A model generated the notes under the pieces. It did not search any database. It was given only the letters and a program-made list of their open reading frames with translations, and was not told the DNA's origin. A stretch of 64,000 nucleotides of DNA from Astragalus membranaceus (lineage: Eukaryota > Streptophyta > Magnoliopsida > Fabales > Fabaceae): NCBI GenBank assembly GCA_039519185.1, contig CM076846.1, positions 228,024,659-228,088,658 on the forward strand, in the 5' to 3' direction. Both the position numbers and the translations under genes were made by a program. This document shows, piece by piece, positions 47,259-58,780 of this stretch. Each line of letters opens with the position of its first letter. Position 1 is the first letter of the stretch.

Positions 47259-49958
47259 CAGTCTAACCTGACGAGTCTAAGGGAATGTGCTGGTTGGTTG
47301 CCGCCCATCGAGCGCAAGTCTTTTGATAGAACTTATGGGAAGATTATTATGTTACTATAGTTGGAAGTGCAGACAAATGCCATTGCCGCTTTGAGCCAAT
47401 TCTATGACTCTTCATTAAGATGCTTCACCTTCAAAAATTTCTAGATGGCACCTACCCTGGAAGAATATACACAGATCATTGGTTTTCCTCAACAAGACAT
47501 TAGGCCCTACCAGTATCAGGGGCATTACTACACAGATGAGAAACTTGCCTCAATGTTACAAATCAGCAAGGAAAATTTGAAGCTCCAAAAGAAAAATCGA
47601 AATTACATTGTAGGGTTCCCACAAGAATATCTGGAAAGTCAAATGAAGTCCTTCGCCGATACTAGAAATTGTGGTCCTTTTAAACAAGTGTTGGCTTTGA
47701 CCATTTTTTGCATTGTTCTATTTCCACGCCTTGACAGGTATGTGGACACGACAGCTATTGGTGCCTTCCTATTCTTTAAGGATGAAGAAAACCCATCCAA
47801 CCCAATTCCAGCCATTCTTGCAGACAGTTACTGTACTTTCACTCATTATAGTGAGCTAAAGGGAAAGAGAATATCTTGCTGCCTACACGCCTTGTATGTT
47901 TGGATTCTCACCCATGCTTGTTAAAGTAGAAGGCCCAATTGAAGATGCTAGAGGTTGTGATGTGAATGAACACTAGTGAATGGTTGCAAGTGTTAAGGGG
48001 CCTCCATGAATACAAGGTTCGTTGGCACCCATCATGGTGGAAAAATAGGCCTGCAGTAGTTTTTCAATGTGGAAACTTTCAAAATGTCCCACTTATGGGG
48101 ACAAGAGGATGCATAAATTACAACCCTTCTCTGACTCTAAGACAGCTAGGGTATCCCATGCGAAATCCGCCCACCGAAGACATGTTAATCCCTTTTTACC
48201 TCCATGAGGGAAGCCCAAAAGAGGTTGACATGCTCCGGAAGATTTCTCAAGCGTGGGATATGGTTGTCCGCAAAGGACAATAGCTTATTAAGAGGGGCGG
48301 CGATAAGGAACCCACCTTTCGTCAATGGCTCCAAAAAAGGATCCAAGACACCCGATTGCCTTACCGAAGCGCACTACGGGTTGAGGAAGAAGTACTTGAA
48401 CCCACCCTTCCCAATGTCGAAGAGTTAGATAAGCTCAAAATGGCATTGTCAAAAGCCGGAGAAGAAAAGAAGGGCTTACAGGCAGAATTAGAGAAAATGC
48501 TCCTATAAAACCAGAAATTGGAGGAGGAAAACGCAACTAAGTCGTACTTTCACTCATTATAGTGTGCTAAAGGGAAAGAGGATATCTTGCTGCCTACACG
48601 CCTTGTATGTTTGGATTCTCACCCATGCTTGTTAAAGTAGAAGGCCCAATTGAAGATGCTTGAGGTTGTGATGTGAATGAACACTAGTGAATGGTTGCAA
48701 GTGTTAAGGGGCCTCCATGAATACAAGGTTCGTTGGCACCCATCATAGTGGAAAAATAGGCCTGCAGTAGTTTTTCAATGTGGAAATTTTCAAAATGTCT
48801 CACTTATGGGGACAAGAGGATGCATAAATTACAACCCTTCTCTGACTCTAAGACAGCTAGGGTATCCCATGCGAAATCCGCCCACCGAAGACATGTTAAT
48901 CCCTTTTTACCTCCATGAGGGAAGCCCAAAAGAGGTTGACATGCTCCGGAAGATTTCTCAAGCGTGGGATATGGTTGTCCGCAAAGGACAAGAGCTTACT
49001 AAGAGGGGCGGCGATAAGGAACCCACCTTTCATCAATGGCTCCAAAAAAGGATCCAAGACACCCGATTGCCTTACCGAAGCGCGCTACTGGTTGAGGAAG
49101 AAGTACTTGAACCCACCCTTCCCACTGTCGAAGAGTTAGATAAGCTGAAAATGGCATTGTCAAAAGCCGAAGAAGAAAAAAAGGGCTTACAGGCAGAATT
49201 AGAGAAAATGCTCTTATAAAACCAGAAATTGGAGGAGGAAAACGCAACTAAGTCATATGCCATTGAAGATAGCCGCAAGCAGCTTAAGATTGAAGAAAAG
49301 AACAAACAAGAGGTTCAAAAGTACCTGAGAGGGGCAAAGGAAGAACTAAAACGATGCAACCTGAAAATGAACCAAGCCGTTGATGATGCGCACAAGTGTA
49401 AGGAGTTATGGGAAGAATCAATGATTGCTAAAAAAACCACACAGAGCCTACTGGTGAAGTCAAGAAGAGAGTCCCGGATATTGATAGCCGAATTTGAAGA
49501 GCAAGTGAAAAGTATCAGGCGAGATAAAGAGACAATTGAAGAGATACTCTGAGAATACCAACAAGCCTTGAGGAGGGAGCATGAAAGATATGATGAGCTG
49601 AAGGACCATATCAGATATCAAGAGGAAGTCTACCACCAGTTGAAGACTGAAAGCATCTATTGGGAGAGCCGCTTTGCGGAGTTGGTCAGCAGGATAGAAA
49701 ACCATGAAGTCTTCATAGAGTTGAAGAATGAAAGCTTATACTGGAAAGACAAATTCTCAAAGTTGGCATGGCTGGCCAATCAAGCTATCATGGGTATCCC
49801 AAAACGTCTAAAGAAGGCTGACGCAGCAATGCACCCGTTTAACACCCCTGGTCCAAGTTTTCGAATTTATGGAATTTTGCAAGATCCTGATTGCAGAACT
49901 TAGGAAGAAGGCTGGTAGCACTACTAATAGAAAAAGAGAGAGAGGAGTGGAAAAATGA
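47259..49958 (+). pseudogene. Ogre ORF1 remnant, copy B
   Basis: It has the same ORF1 blocks and the same 711-bp internal duplication as copy A, and shares the two older stops (before MAPTLEEY and in MLL*LEVQ). It differs in private mutations. An extra stop (CAATAG) at 48283 cuts the first duplicated unit, and one added base near 49849 shifts the C-terminus. Copy B keeps the coiled-coil stretch LKIEEKNKQEVQKYLRG to DKETIEEIL open, where copy A has a small deletion and a frameshift. Neither copy is intact. Confidence 0.75.
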
Positions 49959-50111
49959 AAGCCATATGTATTTGAGTGAAATTTAAAAGAGCATTGTACT
50001 TTTCCTTTCGAAATTTTATTTCAAAAAAAAATGTTGTACTTTCCCCCATCAATGAAGTTTGTTTGTTTCACCTGCTGTTCCTTTTTCTTGAAAATATTCT
50101 AAAACGTTAAT

Positions 50112-50939
50112 TTGTGTACTTATGACAAATCGGGATGCACTTACGATTCTCAGCCTAAAAAAACCCATGCACACATGCATCACTCATCTTTTCATCCATT
50201 CATATACTCATACCATGTATCCCATCAACAGAGAGTAAAAGAAAAGCTGGTGCGTCAACATCGCTATTGGACTCGTTCTCAGGCCAGAAACATGGAAGCA
50301 AATAAGGACAATCCGCCTTAGGATAACCCAGATCAAGGCAATCCACATCAGGATGACTTAGGTCAGGGTAATCAGAACCTAGGAAATTTAGAGCTTAGGG
50401 CAGAAATAGATGGGATGAAAGAAGAGATAGCTGAAATCTTAAAGGTTTTACAAGCTTTGAGGAACGGAAATGCGGACGAAGATGTCTCCGCTGGGAACAC
50501 TGAAAACCAAGTTACTAACCCTCTTATTCCCAATGGACCCGGGATCCCACATGCAGTGTACCCTACTGGGGCTAATGGCCAGGGTTACCAATGGTCTCCT
50601 TACGGACTTTCGCAAGGTTACACACCTCCGACAGCCGATGCCAATTCGGAAGATGGTCCCTCAGGAGTCGTGGGCCAAAAACAGCCTGCACCGACAGGTC
50701 ACGATGGTAATCCGGGGGCGCCACAGATTCAAAACCCGATCCCCGTCGTCGCGCCACAAAGATTGCCACTTGGCTACACTCCACTACTGATAGTTGATGC
50801 TCAAGCTCAGGGGTCCAATCTCAGGAACCCCACTCATTCACATATCCCAAATGTGAACCCAGCCATAGTTCCGATGATTCATCCTTACTATGGTATGAGT
50901 GGGCTCCCTCACAATTACTCTATGATACTGATGTTATAG
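50112..50939 (+). pseudogene. Ogre gag N-terminal remnant, copy B
   Basis: This is the counterpart of 35399-36226. The position that is a stop in copy A (GN*ELRA) is a Leu codon here, so copy B is open from after the DNPP stop to the break near 50948. Pol is absent. Confidence 0.7.
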
Positions 50940-50957
50940 CACCACCTGTGACAACAT

Positions 50958-51347
50958 TCACTCTCTGCACTTCAGTTTTTCTTGGTGGTTGCTCTGTGGC
51001 AAATTGAGTTTTCGGTGGATTTTTCTTTTGTGAGGCTGAGATGATTTTTGTTTTGGTGGGGGAAGTTGCTTGGAAGATAGGGAGTTGTGTGGAGCGGGTT
51101 GTTTTGGAAATGGGGAAGATTTTGGGATAAGGTTTGATGGTTTGGCTTGAGGTGGGGGTGGATGAAGGTCTGGAATTGTGAGAAGTGGGCTTTTGTGATG
51201 GAAAAGGTGTTTTAGGTGGTGAAAGTGTGGTGGAAAGGTTTTGGGTGGGTGGTGTGGGTGGTGTGGGTGGATGAAAAATGGAGGATCATTCCTTACTTCT
51301 CTCTTCTTCTTGCTCACTACACTCTCCTTCATTTTTCTCATCATCAC
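50958..51347 (-). CDS. Proline/lysine-rich ORF, copy B
   Basis: This 129-residue version of the copy A frame has three extra residues (one more HPHHP step). Its function is unknown, and an open frame by composition is possible. Confidence 0.3.
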   Translation of the reverse strand: MMMRKMKESVVSKKKREVRNDPPFFIHPHHPHHPPKTFPPHFHHLKHLFHHKSPLLTIPDLHPPPPQAKPSNLIPKSSPFPKQPAPHNSLSSKQLPPPKQKSSQPHKRKIHRKLNLPQSNHQEKLKCRE

Positions 51348-51588
51348 CTTTTTTTGACTATTTGGACTACATGTTCAACACCTCAGCCACGAGTGTTGTA
51401 GCACATGGTGCTACAACATCAAAATTCTTGCATAATTGACAGCACATGCATACCACAAGACCTCTTATTCATACCTGCAAATTTAAAAACAAAAACACAG
51501 AAAACACAATTAGTCCTAAAAATCTGGGTTGCCTCCCAGTAGCGCTTAATTTATAGTCTTTAGCTAGACTTGATATTCAAAACCCAAG

Positions 51589-52482
51589 TTAGGGTGGATA
51601 ATAGGACAAGAAGAAAATATCATCCTTCCGCTTTCTCCTTTTTGTTAGAAATCCCATGTATTTGGCATAGGAAAGCAAGTGTTCCCATGCCCCAACCAAT
51701 AAGCATTTGGGATAGGAGTTCCCCCTCTCTTGAAAAAATTGATGCTCATTTTGCGGATGACTCTTTTCTTCAATTACCAAGAGTTGAGTCTCAATTGTCA
51801 CATACCTCAACCTTGGCTTTTCTTCCTTGTCACCACTATTTTTGAAATTTTCTTGTTCTACAACTACACAATTTTTTTGATTTTCTTCCACTATTTCCAA
51901 ATGACCACATTCAAGTTCACACTCTACACTCTCTTTTTCTTCCTCTTGCTCAACCACCTCTTCAATACAACTCTCTTCTTTTATATGCTCCATAATTGTC
52001 ATAAGGTGAGCCTCTATATTCTTACACAACACTTGAAAGTTGTCACTATCCACTTTTATATCCTCAAGGGATTGAGCTACAAATTCTTGGAAGTTGGAGA
52101 TGGTCTCTTGGAATCCTTCGGTTTGAGCTTGACAACTTGGTTCTTGCTCACACACAAAGTTTCCAATGCCACAATCCATATTTGGGGCTATCATGGGCAT
52201 GAAATTTGTCTCATAACAGCCCCTTTAAAAGTTGACACGCTCCACCTTCATAAATTCAATGGATTGAGCTAAGAGTTCTTTTAAGCTAGAGTTGTCCTCT
52301 TGTAATCTTTCGGTTTGAGCTTGAGAAGATGGATTTGTCTCATAACAACCCCTTTCATGTTCATTCTCATGGGAATCATAATTGAAACATTGTTGTTGAG
52401 CACTCAAGTCTTGCATATAGTAAAAACTCCAATGGTCCATGGCATAAAGTGGGATTTTTTTTTCACAAAACACTAAACACAA
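51589..52482 (-). pseudogene. Glu-rich leader-proximal ORF of the Athila-like element
   Basis: One frame of about 297 codons starts MCLVFCEKKIPLYAMDHWSF and carries a single in-frame stop (TAA at 52225-52227). It contains an internal duplication: RGCYETN...QAQTERLQEDNSSLKELLAQ recurs as RGCYETN...QAQTEGFQETISNFQEFVAQ. An acidic stretch (EEVVEQEEEKESVECELE) follows, then a basic end (GFLTKRRKRKDD). It sits where gag would be, 300 bp after the primer site, but I see no zinc knuckle or capsid motif. The identity is uncertain; the C-terminal half also survives in copy A up to 37279. Confidence 0.45.
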
Positions 52483-52774
52483 ATAGTGACACTAAAAACA
52501 ACAAAGAGAACATATTACAAACACAAAGTACAATACAAATTAGAGAAAAAAAACAAAAATTGTTGAAACACAGAACACACTAAACAATAGAATCTAAACT
52601 AACTAAACTTACCAACTAAACAATAGAAATTAACTATCACAGGATCAAGTTGAAATTCTGGTGAATTGAGCCTGTGCATATGCTATAGCATCCTGTGCTG
52701 TAGCATCATAAACAAACACCAGAGTAAAAGTGACACTAATATGCTAAGAATTTCAACAGTAAAATTAATTTCAA

Positions 52775-52792
52775 TCCCTGGCAACGACGCCA
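52775..52792 (-). other. Primer binding site, Athila type
   Basis: The minus strand reads TGGCGTCGTTGCCAGGGA six bases after the LTR. It differs by two bases from the common Athila site TGGCGCCGTTGCCGGGGA. Confidence 0.8.
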
Positions 52793-52798
52793 AAAACT

Positions 52799-54165
52799 TG
52801 TTGTGGATTTTACAAACAGATGCGCAAGTATACGCAGTCGCAACAAGTAATACAGTAGAAATACAGGTCGAACCCACAGAGATTGTATTTAATTTACAGT
52901 TGTCATAACTTAGCAAATCAGTGTGTAAAATAAAAACACTATTTGAGGGTAGTAAAATAAAGGTTTGGTTTGCAAGGAAATAAAAAGGGAAACTATATGA
53001 TGAAGACTAGTTGGATTGCTTTCACTAAGTAACTTCTTTTGTGTTAGTGCTATAACATTAGATGCTATAGCATCGAGTGCTGTAGCATATGTTGCATGCC
53101 TTTCGGTCACTTTCTCCAAGGTTTCGTGACAAGATCGTCTAGGCTTCAAGTAAGTTCACCTCTGTATTTTAAAGACCCCACAGTATTCAGTCTATGAACT
53201 AAGCCCTCCTATGTATAGGTTTGGGCAAGGATTGTTCTAAGTGCCCTTAAAACAACCACTCACTCACATCAATCTTTGAGATCGAATCATGAACCATTTC
53301 TGAACCCATGAATGCACTTGTTCTAGTTAGCTAATCCCAAAACAAGTTTGAAAGCATTAAAACACAAAGATTGAAATGCATACATCATAATATTATATTA
53401 CTAACACATAAAGAGTTATTACAAAGCTTAAGCAATCCAACTACAAGATGTTTAGCTCATGTTTAGCAATATCAACAACATACAAATAATGTAGTTCATG
53501 TCACCAAAACAAAAAGTAGAAGAAGAATGCGCAAAAGATACACTCCTCCAACTCCTACTCATGAACTGGTGTGCTGACAGTGCTATAGCATGAACCGAAC
53601 ACGATCTTCTAGTGGATTTCTATGGTGGATCTTCAATGGAACTAAGAGGACAGCTTATCACTGTATTTTTCCTCTAGAACCAGAGAAGTTTAAGTGCTGG
53701 AAGTCGATTCTCAAGTGCAGAAGTGAAGCTTTCCTTTATAGAGTGGTTTTCCCTCCTCTTTTGCAAGTGGGGAGACAAGTGGGTCATGTTGTCCTATCCA
53801 TGTTTGCCAAGTAGTCATGTGCAAGTGGTAGGAGGGTGGCCGGATCAACATAGGCTGTGCCAATAGGGAGGCGCTGACTGGACAGATTCAGGATTTGCTG
53901 CAGATCTGTTTTCTGCTTTTGTCTCCAAGTGGACCCCCGCTCTACTGCACGCAGGGTGTTATAGCACCTGATACTATAGCACTTAACAGAAACATTAGAA
54001 ATTTCACAAGGGCACCAATTGTGCCAAATTAATTTCATTTCAGTTCTTGACTCCCTTTTCCTTGATTTAACACAAATATTCACATAACTCCTAGTCTAAG
54101 CATGAAAACTTACAGTGATTTAAGAGTAGAAATGCGTATATAACTCTTCTAATAGAGAGTTATCA
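52799..54165 (-). mobile_element. 5' LTR of the Athila-like element
   Basis: The 1367-bp LTR has termini TGTTGTGGATT...GAGTTATCA on the plus strand, and a primer site abuts its end. The GCAAGTATACGCAGTCGCAA segment is shared with the solo LTRs. Three exact TGCTATAGCA palindromes lie in and just beside it (52681, 53063 and 53581). Beyond 54165 the GAGA array resumes. Confidence 0.85.
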
Positions 54166-54859
54166 ATAGTAGAAGAGAGAGTTAGAGAGATTTAGAGAGA
54201 GTGAGACAGAGTGAATAGTAGGAGAGAGGGTGAGAGAGTGTGAGAGAGAATGAGAGTGAGTGAGATAGTAGGATAGAGACTGGGAGTGCGTGGGTGAGAG
54301 TGAGGGTGAGTACTGAGAAAGAGTGAGAGGGCATGAGAGTGGGTGAGAGTGAGGGAGAGTGAGGGTTAGTGAGTGAGAGAGACTGAGACTGAGATAGTAG
54401 GATAGAGAGTGAGGGAGAGTGAGGGTGAATGAGAGGGGTCAAGAGTGAGTGAGAGAGAGGGAGGGTGAGTGAGTGAGACTGAGAAAGAGTGGGAGTGAAT
54501 GATAGTGAGGGAGACTTAGAGTGAGTGAGAAGGAGTGGGTGAGAGTGAGTTAGAGAGAATGAGAGTGAGTGAGACAGAGATAGTAGGAGAGAGAGTGATA
54601 GGGAGTGGGAGAGTGGGAGGGAGTGAGCTGGTAGGATAGAGAGTGAGAATGGGTGAGAAAGAGTGAGAGATAGTAGGAGAGAGTGGGAGAGTGAGAGAGG
54701 GTGAAAGTCGGTGAGAGTGAGATAGTAGGAGGGAGAGTGAGAGAGTGTGAGGGAGAATGAGAGTGAGTGAGACAGTAGGATAGAGACTGGGAGTGCGTGA
54801 GTGAGAGTGAGAGTGAGTGAGAGAGAGTGAGAGTGAGGGTGAGTGAGTGAGTGAGTGAA

Positions 54860-54911
<52 letters not shown>

Positions 54912-54990
54912 AGTGAGAGAGAGAGAGAGAGAGGAGAGTGAGAATGTGTGACAGAGAGTGGGAGAGAAAGTGTGAAAGAGTGATAGTAGG
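54166..54990. repeat. GAGTGA purine-rich array, block 2
   Basis: The composition and the GGATAGAGACTGGGAGTGCG marker phrase are the same as in block 1 (near 54272 and 54779, about 508 bp apart). A run of pure GA lies near 54867-54905. It is bounded by the Athila-like LTR on the left and a solo LTR on the right. Confidence 0.9.
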
Positions 54991-56039
54991 TGTTGTGCGA
55001 AAAGGGTGATGTGCAAGTATACACAGCCGCAATAAGTAATAAAGAGTAAGTAAATATCGTTTCCACGAGGATTGTTGAGTTCACTTCTATATTTAAATTA
55101 GTAATTTAGCTACTGAGTAACACAAAATAACATAATAAGTTGTAGAACCATTAATGTCATCAACATAAATTAAAGTATGAAAGCAAGTAAGATAAATGCT
55201 AAGTAGAAATTCAGAATAAGAGTAGTTGGAATGCCTTTCACTATGTAAATTCATAAAAATTGATTAATGTTATGTCTGATACTATGTGCTGTAGCTTTTG
55301 ATGTGTGTCTTTCGGTGATTAACGTCAGGATTTCATTACAAGGGCTTATGTCTAAGCTCTAAATAGGTTCACCCCTGTATATTAAGCTCCCATAGTATTC
55401 ACCCTATGAACTATGGTGTCCTATGTGTAGGTTTAAGCATGGGTTGTTCTAAGTGTCCTTAAAACAACCACTTACTCATATTAATCCCCGAGTTCGCTTT
55501 ATAGACCATGTCTGAACCTATAAATGTACTTATATTTAGCTGATCAGTTCTAAAATAAGCATTGGAAGAAGTTTCATGCAAGGGTTAAAATACTAACATC
55601 AAACATTACATTAAAACTATTAAAATGTCATTACATAACTTCAAGCGTCACAACTACAAGAGTGTCAGCTCATGATTAGCAACAACACAAGAAATAAAGC
55701 ATAAATGGGTTACCAAAAGCCATAAAACCGAAATCACAAAGAAAGGGAAAATACTCCAAATGATGATAGCCCCCGTGACGCTACAGCACCATGATGACAG
55801 CCTCTATGATGCTACAATATCGCTCACAGCACTGCAAAATTTCTACTTTTATTATGAAAATGGAGCTTGAACGAAAATGGAGTGTAAGAGAGTTATTTCT
55901 AACTCTCCTCTCTTGAGACCAGCAACCCCATGATGAAGAAGAAGGTTGAGGTTTCGATATAAAGAAAATATCTCCTAAAAAGGTTGACATTAAGCCATCC
56001 CACTAACTCTTTTCATCCTCCATTACAAAATAGAAGACA
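54991..56039 (-). mobile_element. Solo LTR of an Athila-related subfamily inside the GAGA array
   Basis: A 1049-bp block starts TGTTGTGCG, shares GCAAGTATACACAGCCGCAA with the other LTRs, and ends AATAGAAGACA. The flanks GTAGG (54986-54990) and ATAGG (56040-56044) are a one-mismatch target duplication. The array resumes on both sides, so this is a simple insertion. No internal sequence is present. Confidence 0.65.
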
Positions 56040-56493
56040 ATAGGAGAAAGTGAGAGTGGGAGAGTGAGAGAGAGTGTGTGCGAGTGAGAGACGGTGAGAG
56101 AGAGTGAGAGAGAGTGAGAGTGAGTGAAAGTGGGAGATAGTGAGAGAGAAGGAGAGTGAGAGTGAGTGAGAGAAAGAGAGAGTGGGAGTGAGATAGTGGG
56201 AGTGAGATAGCAAAGAGTGAGAGAGTGAGAGTGAGTGAGAGTGACAGAGAGTGAGAGAGAGTGAGAGTGAGATAGTCTAAAAGAGAATGAGAGTGGAAGT
56301 GGGAGTGAGATTGTAGGAGAGAGAGTGAGAGTGAGAGAGAGAGTGAGAGTGAAAGAGGGTGAAAGTGAGTGAGAGATATAATAGAAGAGAGAGAGACAGT
56401 AAAAGTGACAAAGAGTGAAAATTAGATAGTAGGAGAGAGAGTGAGAGTGGGAGTGAGATAGAGTTAGAGTGAGATAGTTGGAGAGGGAGTGAG

Positions 56494-56534
<41 letters not shown>

Positions 56535-58675
56535 GAGAGTTAGTATGAGAGAGAGTGAGAGAGTAATAGAGAATGATAGAGAGTGACAGAGAGAGTGAGA
56601 GTGAGAGTGAGAGTGAGAGAGTGTGTGAGAGATTGAGAGAGAGATTGGGAGTGAGAGTGAGTGATAGAGATAATAGAAGAGAGAGTGACAGAGAGAGTGA
56701 GAGTGAGAGTGAGATAGTAAGAGAGAGAGAGTGGGAGAGATTTTGAGAGAGTGCGAGAGAGAGTGAGAGAGATATAAAAGTAGAGAGAGTGAAAGAGTGA
56801 GAGAGAGTGAGATTGATGAGTGAGAGATAGTGAGAGTGACAGAGAGTGAGAGTGAGATAAGAGGAAAGAGAGTGAGAGTCGGAGTGAGAGAGTGGGAGTG
56901 AGATAGAAGAGAGAGTGAAAGAGAGAGAGAGAGAGATAGTAGGAGAGAGTAAGAGAGAGTGATAGAGAGTGAGATAGTAGGAGAGAGAATGAGAGTGAGA
57001 TAGTAGGAGAGAGGGAGAGAGAGATTGAGAGAGAGTGCGGGAGAGATAGAAGTTGAGAGAGTGAGAGGGTGAGAGAGAGAGAGAGTGAGAGAGTGAGTGG
57101 GAGTGAGAGAGATTGAGAGTGACTGAGAGAGAGAGAGTGAGATAGAGCGAGAGTGGGAAAGATTGGGAGAGTGTGTGTGAGGGAGAGAGAGAGTGTGAGA
57201 GACAGTGCGAGAGTGAGACTGAGATAGTAGGAGAGAGAGTGAGAGACACTAAGAGAGATAATAGTAGTGAGTGTGAGAGAGAGTGAGTGAGAGTGAGAGT
57301 GAGAGAGGGGATGAGAGAGAGTGTGAGTTAGAGACGATGAGAGAGAGTGGGACTGAGAGAGTGTGTGAGTTAGAGACGATGAGAGAGAGTGAGAGAAAGT
57401 GAGAGAGAGATAGAGAGAGTGTGTGTGAGAGTGAGAGTGAGTGAGAGAGTGAGAGAAAGTGATAGTGTGTTGGAGTGAGTGAGAGTGAGATAGTAGGAAA
57501 GAGATGAGAGAGAGATTGAGATAGTAGGAGAGAGAGTGAGAGAGTGTGAGAGAGCATGAGAGTGAGTGAGATAGTAGGATGGAGACTGGGAGTGAGAGGG
57601 TGTGTGTGTGTGAGAGAGTGAGTGAAAGTGAGAGTGAGTGATTCAAAGTGAGAGATAGTGAGAGAGAGAGAGAGAAAGAGAGAAAGAGAGAAAGTGAGAG
57701 TGAGTGAGAGAGTAAGAGAGAAAGTGAAAGAGAGTGAGATAGTAGGAATAAGATGAAAGAGAGTGTGAGAGTGAGATAGTAGGAGAGAGAGTGAGAGATG
57801 GAGAGTAGTAGAGAGTGAGAGAGTGAGAGAGTGAGAGTGAGTGAGAGAGAGTGAGAGTGACAGAGAGTAAGAGAGAGTGAGAGAGTGAGAGTGAGAGTGA
57901 GATAGTATGAGTGAGAGTGAGAGTGAGAGTGAGGGTGAGAGAGAGTGGGAGTGAGTGAGAGAGTAAGAGAGTGACAGAGGGTGGGAGTGAGTGAGAGACA
58001 AAGTAGAAGAGAGAGTGACGGAGAGTGAGAGTGGGAGTGAGAGAGAGTTAGAGTGAGATAGTAGGAGAGAGGGTGAAAGATAGAGAGAGATAGTAGGAGA
58101 GTTAGTATGAGAGAGAGCGGGAGAGTGAGAGTGAATGATAGAGAGTGATAGATAGAGAGTGAGAGTGAGAGATTGAGAGAGAGATTGGGAGTAAGAGTGA
58201 GAGAGAGGGATAGTAGAAGAGAGGGTGACAGAGAGAGTGAGAGAGATTTAGAGAGAGTGCGAGAGAGTGAGTGAGAGATAGAAGTAGAGAGAGTGAGAGT
58301 GACAGATAGAGAGTGATAGTGAGTGACAGAGAGTGAGAGTGAGCGAGAGTGGGAGAGATTGAGAGAGACTGAGAGATTGAGAGAGTGAGTGAGAGAGTGA
58401 GATAGTAGGAGAGAGAGTGAGAGAGAGTGAGAGTGAGAGACAGTGAGAGACAGTGAGAGAGAGAGAGTGAGTGAGTGAGAGAGTAAGAGAGAAAGTGAGA
58501 GAGAGTGAGAGTGAGCGAGAGAGTGTGAGAGAGTTGGAGTGAGTGAGATAGTAGGAAAGACATGGGAGAGAGTGAGACTAAGATAGTAGGAGAGAGAGTG
58601 AGAGACTGTGAGAGAGCATGAGAGTGAGTGAGACAGTGTGATAGAGACTGGAAGTGCGTGAGTGAGAGTGAGGGT

Positions 58676-58711
<36 letters not shown>

Positions 58712-58780
58712 GAGTGAGTGAGTGAAAGTGAGAGATAGTGAGAGAGAGAGAGTGAGAGAGTAAGAGAAAAGTGAGAGATT
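56040..58780. repeat. GAGTGA purine-rich array, block 3
   Basis: This is 2.7 kb of GA-rich repeat with T interspersed. Recurrent phrases are GAGATAGTAGGAGAGAGAGTG and GATAGAGACTGG (near 57576 and 58640). Minus-strand frames of up to 368 codons are pure Ser/Leu/His/Thr/Tyr and are not genes. Confidence 0.9.

Larger units (their letters stand above)
37280..51999 (+). repeat. 17-kb direct tandem duplication, copy B
   Basis: This is the second copy of 20388-37279, at 14720 bp. It is shorter mainly because it lacks the 2.2-kb solo LTR. The junction (37279/37280) joins CTCCATAATTGT to GCCTCAGGTGC with one base of shared sequence. At 52000 the sequence continues into Athila-like DNA absent from the end of copy A, so copy B holds the original right flank. 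Confidence 0.93.
50948..54165 (-). mobile_element. Athila-like derivative with 5' LTR, pol deleted
   Basis: On the minus strand the order is LTR (54165-52799), primer site (52792-52775), a leader-proximal ORF (52482-51589), the conserved AAGCGCTACTGGGAGGCAA motif (about 51550-51530), then a proline-rich frame (51347-50958). In Athila-type elements that GGGAGGCAACCC motif follows pol, so pol has been lost by internal deletion and the element is non-autonomous. No 3' LTR is present; the element is cut where Ogre gag begins. Confidence 0.65.

Noticed and set aside
20388..51999. The two 17-kb copies as the paired LTRs of one giant element
   Set aside because: They are directly adjacent, lack TG/CA termini at their ends, and contain complete nested elements. 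The structure is a segmental tandem duplication.
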